Assembly: GCA_023145595.1 (NCBI GenBank)
Contig: JAGLDM010000319.1
Span: 1 to 13,229, forward strand
Direction: 5' to 3'
Length of the DNA: 13,229 nucleotides
From: Flavobacteriaceae bacterium
Lineage (GTDB): Bacteria > Bacteroidota > Bacteroidia > Flavobacteriales > Flavobacteriaceae
Shown: piece by piece, positions 1 to 7,211 of the stretch
How positions within the stretch are numbered: the stretch's first letter is position 1
Layout: every line of letters begins with the position of its first letter
Translations under genes and position numbers: made by a program
Notes under the pieces: generated by a model
Database searches by the model: none
Told to the model about the DNA's origin: nothing
The model's input: only the letters and a program-made list of their open reading frames with translations

Positions 1-22
1 TCGTCGCTCTGTCGGAATGACA
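1..22 (-). repeat. TGTCATTC-type intergenic repeat, copy A (cut by window edge)
   Basis: Read on the minus strand, the element opens with TGTCATTCCGA (12-22) and continues into a GAGCGACGA segment (1-9). It shares both blocks with copy C at 104-151, but lacks about 11 bases that C carries between them. It probably extends beyond the left edge of the window. Elements of this general form are common between genes in Bacteroidota; that recognition is from memory. Confidence 0.6.
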
Positions 23-43
23 TTCTGCATTGTTTTATTATCT

Positions 44-79
44 TGTCATTCTGAACAAGGTACGACGTGAAGAATCTCC
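44..79 (+). repeat. TGTCATTC-type intergenic repeat, copy B
   Basis: On the plus strand it opens with TGTCATTCTGA (44-54) and closes with GAAGAATCTCC (69-79), with a GTACGACGTG spacer between. This is the most complete copy of the head-and-tail form (TGTCATTCYGA ... GAATCTC). It lies in inverted orientation to copies A and C. Confidence 0.6.
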
Positions 80-103
80 GTTTTTTTTAAACTTTATTAC
101 TCT

Positions 104-151
104 CTGAAATTCCCAAACTCGTCGCTCCTACGTCTCCCTGTCGGAATGACA
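104..151 (-). repeat. TGTCATTC-type intergenic repeat, copy C
   Basis: On the minus strand it opens with TGTCATTCCGA (141-151), runs through a GGGAGACGTAGGAGCGACGAG segment, and ends in a degenerate GGGAATTTC tail (about 105-113). Its head is inverted relative to copy B (44-54) with one G:U-type difference, so a transcript of 44-151 could fold back on itself. A further bare head, TGTCATTCTGA on the minus strand, sits at 199-209, immediately after the wecB stop. Confidence 0.55.
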
Positions 152-209
152 ACTTATATTTTATCATTCAAACTTCCATTCTGGATTAAATGAAATTATC
201 AGAATGACA

Positions 210-1340
210 TTATTTTTCTATATCCCGAACAAACTCAACGATTCTATCACATGCTTTACCATCACCATACGGATTGTGTAACTTGCTCATGTTTGAATAT
301 GCCTCTTCATTATTCAATAAACGATTTGCTTCTTCTATTATTTTATTTTTATCAGTGCCTACCAATAAAACCGTACCTGCTTCAACAGCTTCTGGTCGCT
401 CTGTTGTATCTCTCATCACCAAAACAGGCTTCCCTAAACTTGGTGCTTCTTCTTGTACACCTCCACTATCAGTTATAATTAAATAAGATTTATCCATTAA
501 CCATACAAATGAAGGATATGATAATGGAGCGATTAATTTTATATTTTCAACTCCATCTAACAGTTCATAAACTGGTTTTTGAACATTCGGATTTAAATGA
601 ACAGGATAAATAATTTGCACATCACTGTTTTCTAAAGCAATTTGTTTTAATGCTGAACAAATATTAATAAATCCTTGTCCGTGATTCTCACGTCTATGAC
701 CCGTAACTAAAATTAATTTTTTAGTTGTATCGTAAACCGTTTTTAATGTTTCTACCTCTTCATCAATAAAATTTGCAGAAGACACCTTTTTTGAACTGAA
801 CTCTAAAGCATCAATTACCGTGTTTCCAGTCACTAAAATACTTTCATTATTGATATTCTCTTTTAATAAATTTTCTTTTGATGTGTTTGTTGGAGAAAAG
901 TGGAAATCAGCAATTCGCCCTGTAATGCTTCTATTTATTTCTTCAGGAAAAGGAGATAACTTATTAAAGGTTCTTAAACCAGCCTCAACATGACACACTT
1001 TTGCGCCAGAATAAAAAGCAGCGATACTTGCTGCCATTGTTGTTGTGGTATCACCATGAACATATACAAAATCAGGTTGAAATTCTTCTAAAATCGGCTT
1101 TAAATTGGTGATAATATCAGCAGTAAGTGAATATAAATTTTGATTTGGTTTCATCAAATCCAAATCGTAATCTGGTGTAATTTCAAAAAATCCCAACACT
1201 TGATCTAGCATTTCTCTATGCTGTGCAGTGATGCAAACTTTGGTTTCAAAACCTTCTTTATCCGTTAAAAAGGCTTTTACTAATGGAGCCATTTTTATTG
1301 CTTCTGGTCGTGTTCCAAAAATAATTAGATTTTTTTTCAT
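210..1340 (-). CDS. wecB: UDP-N-acetylglucosamine 2-epimerase (non-hydrolysing)
   Basis: The enzyme interconverts UDP-GlcNAc and UDP-ManNAc in the cytoplasm, supplying ManNAc-type precursors for surface polysaccharide. At 376 residues it has the usual full length. Family motifs are in order: GTRPEAIKMAP at 9-19, HGDTTTT at 95-101 (Asp97), HVEAGLRT at 117-124 (Glu119), PFPEEINR at 130-137, VTGHRREN at 212-219 (His215), and DSGGVQEEAP at 291-300 followed by the TTERPEA nucleotide-binding segment. These match the catalytic Asp, Glu and His positions known from E. coli WecB. The start gives the standard MKKxLIIFGTRPE beginning. It stands alone on its strand here; any polysaccharide-cluster partners would lie outside the window. 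Repeats begin directly after its stop. Confidence 0.95.
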   Translation of the reverse strand: MKKNLIIFGTRPEAIKMAPLVKAFLTDKEGFETKVCITAQHREMLDQVLGFFEITPDYDLDLMKPNQNLYSLTADIITNLKPILEEFQPDFVYVHGDTTTTMAASIAAFYSGAKVCHVEAGLRTFNKLSPFPEEINRSITGRIADFHFSPTNTSKENLLKENINNESILVTGNTVIDALEFSSKKVSSANFIDEEVETLKTVYDTTKKLILVTGHRRENHGQGFINICSALKQIALENSDVQIIYPVHLNPNVQKPVYELLDGVENIKLIAPLSYPSFVWLMDKSYLIITDSGGVQEEAPSLGKPVLVMRDTTERPEAVEAGTVLLVGTDKNKIIEEANRLLNNEEAYSNMSKLHNPYGDGKACDRIVEFVRDIEK

Positions 1341-1425
1341 TGAGGCTATTTATAAAACAGATAACTCTTCGTTTAAAATTTTTCTGCTAATATTTCTTTC
1401 TTAATAATTATATAGATACTTAAAG

Positions 1426-1433
1426 CAAAAATA
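1426..1433 (-). promoter_or_regulatory. Candidate promoter -7 element for wecB
   Basis: The minus strand reads TATTTTTG, a full match to the Bacteroidota -7 consensus TAnnTTTG. It would give a leader of roughly 80 bases before the wecB start. No clear TTG sits at the expected -33 distance, and an AT-rich sequence can match the pattern by chance. Confidence 0.3.
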
Positions 1434-1610
1434 CCTTTTCTATTCTGAAACAGAAACTATAACACTCTATTTTTTACACCAAAAAAACAGCAATTAACTC
1501 CTCATTCACAACGTCATCCCTTGAAAATAAGACTTCTTGTAATCATTTCAAACTCTCACCTTTTAATACAAACTTATTTCCCCAACAATAATAAAATTGA
1601 AGCCTTTTTA

Positions 1611-1642
1611 TTGGGCTTAACAGGCATGTTTAACTATTTTTG
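1611..1642 (+). promoter_or_regulatory. Candidate Bacteroidota promoter for the arsC-like gene
   Basis: TTG at 1611-1613 and TATTTTTG at 1635-1642 are separated by 21 bases, matching the TTG ... TAnnTTTG architecture of flavobacterial housekeeping promoters. Transcription would start near 1648-1652, leaving a leader of about 110 bases before the gene at 1760. This is the best two-part promoter match seen in the window, but it is still only a pattern match. Confidence 0.4.
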
Positions 1643-1759
1643 AAAAACTTTCGGATGAAAATGTCATGAAATGAGTTAATAGTCTAAACTTTTTATACTC
1701 CTATGAGCACGGATAATAGTATACACTTTTATCATAAATAATTTATATTCAAAATACAC

Positions 1760-2116
1760 ATGAAAAAAATATACCATCTCAAAACTTGTGATACTTCAAG
1801 AAGAATTTTGAAATCTATTAATCTCGATGGGTTTGAACTACAAGAGATTAAAACCTCTCCAATAACAGTTGCTCAATTGGAGGAAATGGTAAATTTGTCC
1901 GGAAGCTATGAATCGCTTTTTAGCCGACGGGCAAAAAAGTATAAGCAAATGGATTTAAAAAATCAGACTCTTAGTGAAACTGATTATCGGCAACTAATTT
2001 TAGATGAATACACTTTTTTAAAGCGGCCTGTTATTATCATTGACGAAACTATTTTTATTGGCAATAGCAAAAAGACACTTGAAAACTTACATGAGTTTCT
2101 TGCTGTTTCTAAATAA
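1760..2116 (+). CDS. ArsC/Spx-family thioredoxin-fold protein
   Basis: A 118-residue protein of the ArsC/Spx/YffB superfamily. The redox cysteine is in KTCDTSRR (Cys10), followed by the family's central FSRRAKKY segment (54-61) and the conserved LKRPVIIID strand (87-95, Arg89). ArsC arsenate reductases also use a third arginine in a C-terminal RPxE-like motif. Here that place reads IGNSKKT (100-106), so the arsenate-binding triad looks incomplete and true arsenate reduction is doubtful. No ars transporter or regulator is nearby. A single Cys with no CxxC argues against a classic thioredoxin role. It lies 30 bases upstream of the AsmA-like gene on the same strand, so the two are probably co-transcribed. 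The family call is firm; the substrate is unknown. Confidence 0.8.
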   Translation: MKKIYHLKTCDTSRRILKSINLDGFELQEIKTSPITVAQLEEMVNLSGSYESLFSRRAKKYKQMDLKNQTLSETDYRQLILDEYTFLKRPVIIIDETIFIGNSKKTLENLHEFLAVSK

Positions 2117-2146
2117 TTCATACCTTTAACAATAACTAAGAACTTT

Positions 2147-3811
2147 ATGAATAAACAAAAGAGTTGGAAAAAAGTAAGATATATAACGATAGGTACTATC
2201 GCTTTTATTCTTTTGACTAATCTCATTTTATCAATGGTTATCAGACAACAACTTGTTCGTTTTTTAGTAAAAAACGACTCAAAGTATTATGAAGCAACCG
2301 TTTCTGATACTGATTTTAGACTACTTCTGAGATCCATTACCTTAACCGATGTTTTTATAAATCCAAAAAAAGAAACTATTGATAGTTTAAAAAACACAAG
2401 TGCTTCCAAAAAATCCTTTGAAAATATTACGGCTACTTCCATTCGCTTAAATGGTATAAATTTCTTTTCAATTTTGTTTCAAAAAAGAATTGTGGTTAAT
2501 GATATTGTCTTTGATGATTTGATTATCCATAAATTTGAAAATTCAAAAATATTAGAGAAAAAGGAACTAAGGAAACGAAATAATATTGATTCAATTTATT
2601 TAGAAAAATTAAACGGAGTTTTGATTAAAAACATCACCTTCAACAACTTTCAATTTGAATCGTATGACTTTGCAAAAAAAGATACTATTTTTAAAAGCAA
2701 ACCAATAAGTTTTACATCATCGGGAATTAAAATCACACCCATCGGAAATCGGTATTTTAAATTAAGTCCTGCCAAAGAACAATTTGAAATTAAAAATATC
2801 CATTTAGATTTAGTAAACACCCAATATGATTTTACTTTAGATAAAATCACCGTAAACTTTAAAGAAAAGCACATTCGGTTTACCGATGTGGGATTTAAAC
2901 CTAAAGCAGGTAAGTTTGAATTAGCCGAAACTTTTAAATTTAAAAAACCTGTTTACGATGCTTCCGTACGCGATTTAACGCTATACAATTTTCAATTATC
3001 AAAATTAATTAAAGGAGAAGGATTGTTTATAGATAGTCTACTTCTTTCTAAGTTAGATTTAAAAATATTTAGTGATAAAAACAAACCGTTTGACTTAAAT
3101 AAACGACCTGGATTACCACATACAGGTCTCAAAAAAATGAAATTCCCGCTGCTTGTTCAAAAGGTGATTATAGAAAACAGTGATGTTTTAATAGAGACTA
3201 AACTAAAAGATTCTGAATTGCTAATGAAGATACCTATTAGTAATATTAATGCAGAAATATCCAACATCACTTCTGTCAAATCATATCGAAATAACCCTTT
3301 AAAAGTTAAGGTTGATGCCAAATTAATGAAAAGGAGCTCTGCACATTTAGATGCCTCCTTTATACTAAAAGATAATCAAAATATGTTTTATTTCGACGGA
3401 ACATTAGGCCCTTCAGAAATGAAAATTTTTGACTCTGCCATTTACCCCGTATTGGGATTAAAAGTTTTAAAAGGAGATTTAGACCACTTGTCATTTAGTG
3501 CCAGCGCAAATGAAATAAAATCTAACGGAAAAATGACGCTGCTGTATCATGATTTAGAAGCCACAGTCTACAAAAGTCACGTAGTAAACGAGGAAAATAA
3601 ATTTTTAAGTTGGACGGTAAATTCAATTATTAAAAAGGCAAATCCTAAGAAAAACAAAACACCCAGAGAAGTTAATCTACATGTTGAAAGAACAATTTAT
3701 AAGGGGCTTGGAAACTATTTTTGGAAAACCCTACAAGGCGGAATTATTCATACCGTTGCCGGTGGAAAACAAACCACTGCTTCTAAACACAAGAAACATA
3801 CAAAGAATTAA
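2147..3811 (+). CDS. AsmA/DUF748-like membrane-anchored envelope protein
   Basis: A 554-residue protein with one N-terminal membrane helix (about residues 10-32) after a short basic segment, then a long beta-rich region facing the periplasm. The pattern just after the helix (YEATVSDTDFRLLLRSITLTDV) and the closing part (DGTLGPSEMKIFD ... GDLDHLSFSASANEIKSNGKMTLLYHDLEATV) resembles AsmA/DUF748 proteins. Relatives of that family are elongated beta-structures implicated in lipid transport or outer-membrane homeostasis. The C-terminus is a Lys/His-rich tail with no second membrane segment. It follows the ArsC-like gene by 30 bases and converges on the glycosyltransferase gene, leaving only 19 bases and no visible terminator between them. 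The family assignment is by pattern and moderately sure; no specific function can be given. Confidence 0.65.
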   Translation: MNKQKSWKKVRYITIGTIAFILLTNLILSMVIRQQLVRFLVKNDSKYYEATVSDTDFRLLLRSITLTDVFINPKKETIDSLKNTSASKKSFENITATSIRLNGINFFSILFQKRIVVNDIVFDDLIIHKFENSKILEKKELRKRNNIDSIYLEKLNGVLIKNITFNNFQFESYDFAKKDTIFKSKPISFTSSGIKITPIGNRYFKLSPAKEQFEIKNIHLDLVNTQYDFTLDKITVNFKEKHIRFTDVGFKPKAGKFELAETFKFKKPVYDASVRDLTLYNFQLSKLIKGEGLFIDSLLLSKLDLKIFSDKNKPFDLNKRPGLPHTGLKKMKFPLLVQKVIIENSDVLIETKLKDSELLMKIPISNINAEISNITSVKSYRNNPLKVKVDAKLMKRSSAHLDASFILKDNQNMFYFDGTLGPSEMKIFDSAIYPVLGLKVLKGDLDHLSFSASANEIKSNGKMTLLYHDLEATVYKSHVVNEENKFLSWTVNSIIKKANPKKNKTPREVNLHVERTIYKGLGNYFWKTLQGGIIHTVAGGKQTTASKHKKHTKN

Positions 3812-3830
3812 AAGACTTCCTAACAAATAA

Positions 3831-4565
3831 CTATTTCCAATAATCTGCTACCCAAGAAGCCGCTCTCACATAGCGATACCATTTACCTCGACCACCCTTA
3901 ATTGCTTTATGTGGATTTATTTCCCCATGAAAAATAATGATTTTTGAACCTTTCGGGATTTCTGGTTTTTTCCAAACCGCTAAAGGGAATCGAGATACAC
4001 AATCATATTTAAAACTTGGACACCATTCGGTATCCCAATATTGTAGTTTACCTTTATCATTTATAGCATGTGTAAGGTATTCTTGTTCGTTTCTGTGCTC
4101 TTTAATCACAGCGTCAAAATTGGCTATAAAATCGTCAAAAACATAGCCATGCTTCCCTATATCAAAACGATAAACCGAAGAGTTTCCGGTAATTCGCCAT
4201 GAACGCCAACTATGGTCTTTTATAATTCTGAATTCACCTTCAACATCAAAAAAGCAATCAATATTATCTACAATTACAATGTCCAGATCGAGAAATAAGG
4301 CACGCCCCTCTAAACCATACAGGTCAGATTTTAATGTGGTTAATTTCTTCCACATCCGCTCTGGAAGATTTGAATCCAAATTAATTTCAGGAATTGGAAA
4401 ACACTCAACCTCATCTATAACACCTGTTTTATCATCTGTAAAACAAACCATTTTAAAGTCATAGGTTAGGTTTCTACTCACCATAGAATATAGTCTATTT
4501 ACATACTCCGCGCCATACAGAGCACCCCATTTCATGCAAAAAATATAGTTGTCTTTTGTAGCCAT
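3831..4565 (-). CDS. Putative GT-A-fold glycosyltransferase with DxD motif
   Basis: A 244-residue soluble protein with the look of a GT-A nucleotide-sugar transferase, close to the GT8 style. The N-terminal strand and helix (YIFCMKWGALYGAEYVNRLYSMVSRN, about 7-32) is followed by MVCFTDD (39-45). The metal-binding DLD motif is in FLDLDIVIVDNID (91-103), and a C-terminal IFHGEINPHKA segment (211-221) resembles the HGxxxP motif of GT8 enzymes. There is no signal peptide or membrane helix, so it probably acts in the cytoplasm. Its ATG overlaps the stop of the upstream gene by one base (TAATG), implying translational coupling. Sugar donor and acceptor cannot be told from sequence. Confidence 0.75.
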   Translation of the reverse strand: MATKDNYIFCMKWGALYGAEYVNRLYSMVSRNLTYDFKMVCFTDDKTGVIDEVECFPIPEINLDSNLPERMWKKLTTLKSDLYGLEGRALFLDLDIVIVDNIDCFFDVEGEFRIIKDHSWRSWRITGNSSVYRFDIGKHGYVFDDFIANFDAVIKEHRNEQEYLTHAINDKGKLQYWDTEWCPSFKYDCVSRFPLAVWKKPEIPKGSKIIIFHGEINPHKAIKGGRGKWYRYVRAASWVADYWK

Positions 4566-5380
4566 TATAAAAATTTACGTACTATTAATCCTAAAAACCG
4601 TTCTTCTAAGTCCTCTTTATTTGTCCAGTCATAATCTGGCTTTACCATTTTCCTAACAAAAGTCAAGGCTTCTTTTTCTGTTTTAAAAGAATTTAATTGA
4701 GAAATTACACGGTTAAAATCATCTTGTGATTCATTGAATAAATGCTTCACAAAAGCAATACGATCATTCAACCCTATTTGCAAATTTGATTGCAGTTTAT
4801 CGTTTAATGATGTTTTCTCTATTATTTTCTTGGTTTCTACTTTAGTAAATAAATTAGTTGTCACTTCTGCTGAAACCGAATCCTTAAACTCTTCTTCAAT
4901 CGTTGTTTCTTCAACAACTTTCTTTACTATTAACTCTTCAAAACCGATGGCTCCTTCTTCCTGTTGTATTTGTTCTTTATCAGTATTCTTCTCTACTTCA
5001 ATCTCTTCCTCAACTTCTTCCTCAACCTCTTCAATATTTTCAACTATAACCTTTTCCTCCTTCACTGCCTCAAAAACAGGCTCCTTACTAATACTGATTT
5101 TTTCAAGAAACATTTTGTGATTTTCCGACTTCTCAAGTGTCGAATCCTCAATAACCGCTTCTTTATTTGCAATGACACCTTCAATTTTAGCGATAATTGC
5201 TTCTTTAGATTCAGAGGTATTTGGATTTGCTTCTAAATATTCATCCAAGAATGCTAAAACAGATAACCGCTCATATAAAACTCTTGCTTTCTCCTTAAGA
5301 GCCTCTATATCATCTCTATTTTTCATTTGTAAAATAGAATGGGCTAAGTTCACTATTTTGGCTTCCAATTTTTTGTGCAT
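4565..5380 (-). CDS. Conserved flavobacterial protein of unknown function with acidic linker
   Basis: A 271-residue protein without a signal peptide or membrane helix. It has three parts: an N-terminal helical, coiled-coil-like region (about 1-95, starting MHKKLEAKIVNLAHSILQMK); a Glu/Val-rich, probably disordered linker (about 103-165, with the run EEVEEEVEEEIEVE at 117-130); and a compact C-terminal domain (about 201-270, LNDRIAFVKHLFNESQDDFNRVISQLN). From memory, similar C-terminal domains occur in many uncharacterised Bacteroidota proteins, and proteins of this layout recur across Flavobacteriaceae; no function is known to me. It is the first gene of a two-gene unit with the glycosyltransferase, joined by a TAATG overlap, and is divergent from tdk. 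The linker is encoded by low-complexity GAA/GTT codons, a place where length may vary between strains. Confidence 0.7.
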   Translation of the reverse strand: MHKKLEAKIVNLAHSILQMKNRDDIEALKEKARVLYERLSVLAFLDEYLEANPNTSESKEAIIAKIEGVIANKEAVIEDSTLEKSENHKMFLEKISISKEPVFEAVKEEKVIVENIEEVEEEVEEEIEVEKNTDKEQIQQEEGAIGFEELIVKKVVEETTIEEEFKDSVSAEVTTNLFTKVETKKIIEKTSLNDKLQSNLQIGLNDRIAFVKHLFNESQDDFNRVISQLNSFKTEKEALTFVRKMVKPDYDWTNKEDLEERFLGLIVRKFL

Positions 5381-5413
5381 AAGTTGATATCTTTTAATGG
5401 CTGAATGAGTGGT

Positions 5414-5430
5414 TATTTTTGATACATTTG
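5414..5430 (+). promoter_or_regulatory. Candidate -7 elements for tdk-alr
   Basis: Two full TAnnTTTG matches lie close together: TATTTTTG at 5414-5421 and TACATTTG at 5423-5430. Either would start transcription about 50-60 bases before the tdk ATG at 5487. A TTTT tract at 5392-5395, 18 bases before the first element, could serve as a poor -33 box. They sit inside the in-frame extension that begins at 5409, which argues that the extension is not translated. Confidence 0.4.
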
Positions 5431-5486
5431 TAATGTTAGCAGATTACAAATATTTTTTTAACCCTTACAAGTCCGAAAATTACAAA

Positions 5487-6113
5487 ATGTTTCTTGAAAA
5501 TACAGTAAATCATACAGAACAATTTGGCTGGATAGAAGTTATTTGTGGTTCTATGTTTTCTGGTAAAACAGAAGAATTAATTCGACGTTTAAAACGTGCA
5601 AAATTTGCCCAACAAAAAATTGAAATCTTCAAACCTTCTGTAGATATTAGATATGATGAGGAAATGGTAATTTCTCATGACGCCAATGAGATTAGGTCTA
5701 CACCAGTGCCTGCAGCAGCAAATATTCGTATTTTGGCAGATGGAGCTGACGTGGTCGGAATTGACGAAGCTCAATTTTTTGATGATGAAATAGTACGCGT
5801 TTGCAATGATTTAGCGAACAGCGGAGTTCGGGTAATTGTAGCAGGGCTTGACATGGACTTTAAAGGAAACCCCTTCGGACCAATGCCTGCCTTAATGGCA
5901 ACGGCTGAATATGTTACTAAAGTGCATGCCGTTTGTACAAAAACAGGGCATTTAGCACATTTTAGTCATCGTAAAACTGCCGATGAATCATTAGTAATGC
6001 TTGGTGAAACTCAGGAATACGAGCCTTTGAGTAGAGCAGCATATTTTAAAGCTACCCGAGAGAAAATCAACACAAACGGAACTCATTTAAAAGAGGAATC
6101 GAATGAAAAATAA
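5487..6113 (+). CDS. tdk: Thymidine kinase (type II, TK1-like)
   Basis: Phosphorylates thymidine to dTMP with ATP in the cytoplasm, in the pyrimidine salvage pathway. From the chosen start it has 208 residues, the normal length. The P-loop is GSMFSGKT (21-28), the Walker B/catalytic segment is GIDEAQFF (91-98, Glu94 as base), and the [19 protein letters not shown] stretch (118-136) belongs to the lasso region. An in-frame ATG at 5409 would add 26 residues ([17 protein letters not shown]...), but homologues as I recall them begin MFLENTVNH, and candidate promoters lie inside the extension, so 5487 is preferred. The CxxC pairs that bind zinc in many type II kinases are missing: only Cys20, Cys106 and Cys150 are present. 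The 3' end overlaps alr by 11 bases. Confidence 0.93.
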   Translation: MFLENTVNHTEQFGWIEVICGSMFSGKTEELIRRLKRAKFAQQKIEIFKPSVDIRYDEEMVISHDANEIRSTPVPAAANIRILADGADVVGIDEAQFFDDEIVRVCNDLANSGVRVIVAGLDMDFKGNPFGPMPALMATAEYVTKVHAVCTKTGHLAHFSHRKTADESLVMLGETQEYEPLSRAAYFKATREKINTNGTHLKEESNEK

Positions 6114-7209
6114 TCATGTAACCACACTTCAAATTGATTTGAACTCTGTTGGTCACAACTTAGATTATTTCAAATCAAAACTAAAAAACAACACAAAAAT
6201 TCTTGTTGTCGTTAAAGCTTTTGGATATGGAAGTGATGCTGTTGAAATCGCCAAATCAATTCAAGAGCAAGTAGATTACTTTGCGGTAGCCTATACGCAT
6301 GAAGGCGTTTCTCTTCGATCTGCTGGTATTACCACACCAATTATGGTGTTGCATCCGCAAGTTGAAAATTTGGAGTTACTGGCCTCAAATAATTTGGAAC
6401 CAAATCTATACAACTCATTTGTTTTATCGGGTTTTTTAGAACTAGCAAAAAAAAATAATTTTCAAAAATATCCTATTCACTTAAAATTCAATACCGGTTT
6501 AAATCGCCTTGGCTTTTCAGAAAACGACATGGATTATTTACATGAAAATTTATCAACTAACAATCATATTTCAATCGCTTCTGTTTTTTCTCATTTAGCA
6601 GCTTCTGAAGATGAGAAGGAACGCCTTTTTTCGTTAGGTCAAATTGAGTGTTTCAAAAATATAAAAAACACCTTTCAATCTAAATTTGGATTTACTCCTA
6701 TGTGCCACATGTGCAATACATCAGGAATCATTAATTACCCTGAAGCTCATTTTGACATGGTTCGGCTTGGTATTGGTTTATACGGATTTGCAAATCATCC
6801 AAAGGAAACTGCAAAACTTAAAAACGTAATCTCTCTTTATACCGTTATTTCTCAAATACACGAAATAAATTCAGGCGAAAGTATTGGGTATAACCGAGGA
6901 TATAAATCTACCAAAGCAATGAAATCTGCTACGATTGCAATTGGTCATGCAGATGGAATACCAAGAAGTGTAGGCAACGGAAAGGGGTTTGTGACTATAA
7001 ACGAAAAAAAAGCACCAATTTTAGGAAATGTTTGTATGGATATGATGATGGTTGACATCTCTAAAATTGACTGTAAAGTGGGTGATCAAGTTATTCTTTA
7101 TGACAACCAAGAAACGGTGGTTTACTTTGCCAAACAAGCAAATACCATCTCTTACGAATGGCTTACTGCTATTTCACAACGCGTGAGAAGGCTAATTGTA
7201 AAGTCTTAA
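6103..7209 (+). CDS. alr: Alanine racemase
   Basis: The PLP enzyme that interconverts L- and D-alanine for peptidoglycan synthesis, in the cytoplasm. At 368 residues it is full length. The PLP lysine is Lys38 in [12 protein letters not shown], a slight variant of the common VKADAYGHG. The barrel carries [11 protein letters not shown] (128-138), HMCNTSGI (202-209) and RLGIGLYG (221-228). The second catalytic residue is Tyr263 in IGYNRGY, and the C-terminal domain keeps [12 protein letters not shown] (307-318). It is a stand-alone Alr, not the MurF-Alr fusion found in some Bacteroidota. Its start lies within the last codons of tdk, so the two are very likely co-transcribed and translationally coupled. 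Its stop is 2 bases from the stop of the convergent galK. Confidence 0.93.
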   Translation: MKNNHVTTLQIDLNSVGHNLDYFKSKLKNNTKILVVVKAFGYGSDAVEIAKSIQEQVDYFAVAYTHEGVSLRSAGITTPIMVLHPQVENLELLASNNLEPNLYNSFVLSGFLELAKKNNFQKYPIHLKFNTGLNRLGFSENDMDYLHENLSTNNHISIASVFSHLAASEDEKERLFSLGQIECFKNIKNTFQSKFGFTPMCHMCNTSGIINYPEAHFDMVRLGIGLYGFANHPKETAKLKNVISLYTVISQIHEINSGESIGYNRGYKSTKAMKSATIAIGHADGIPRSVGNGKGFVTINEKKAPILGNVCMDMMMVDISKIDCKVGDQVILYDNQETVVYFAKQANTISYEWLTAISQRVRRLIVKS

Positions 7210-7211
7210 TC

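Larger units (their letters stand above)
1341..1759. other. Gene-free intergenic region between divergent wecB and the arsC-like gene
   Basis: This is 419 bases of AT-rich DNA with no convincing open frame on either strand and no tRNA-like fold that I can see. It should hold the promoters of both divergent genes; a candidate for each is listed separately. A short mirrored GAAAC/GTTTC-like stretch near 1446-1456 is the only other local structure noticed. An unannotated small RNA in the 1643-1759 leader cannot be excluded by eye. Confidence 0.6.

Noticed and set aside
1..209. CRISPR array
   Set aside because: The repeats vary in length and orientation and have no regular spacers; they fit a dispersed intergenic repeat instead.
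1760..2116. Assignment as arsC arsenate reductase with an arsenic-resistance locus
   Set aside because: The third arginine motif is absent and no ars neighbours exist, so only the superfamily call is supported.
3812..3830. Possible bidirectional terminator between the AsmA-like and glycosyltransferase genes
   Set aside because: The 19-base gap contains no inverted repeat or T-run.
4734..5120. A 128-residue plus-strand open frame rich in Ser and Thr
   Set aside because: It lies antisense to the acidic-linker gene and its Ser-rich make-up is the mirror of that gene's Glu codons; it has no recognisable domain.
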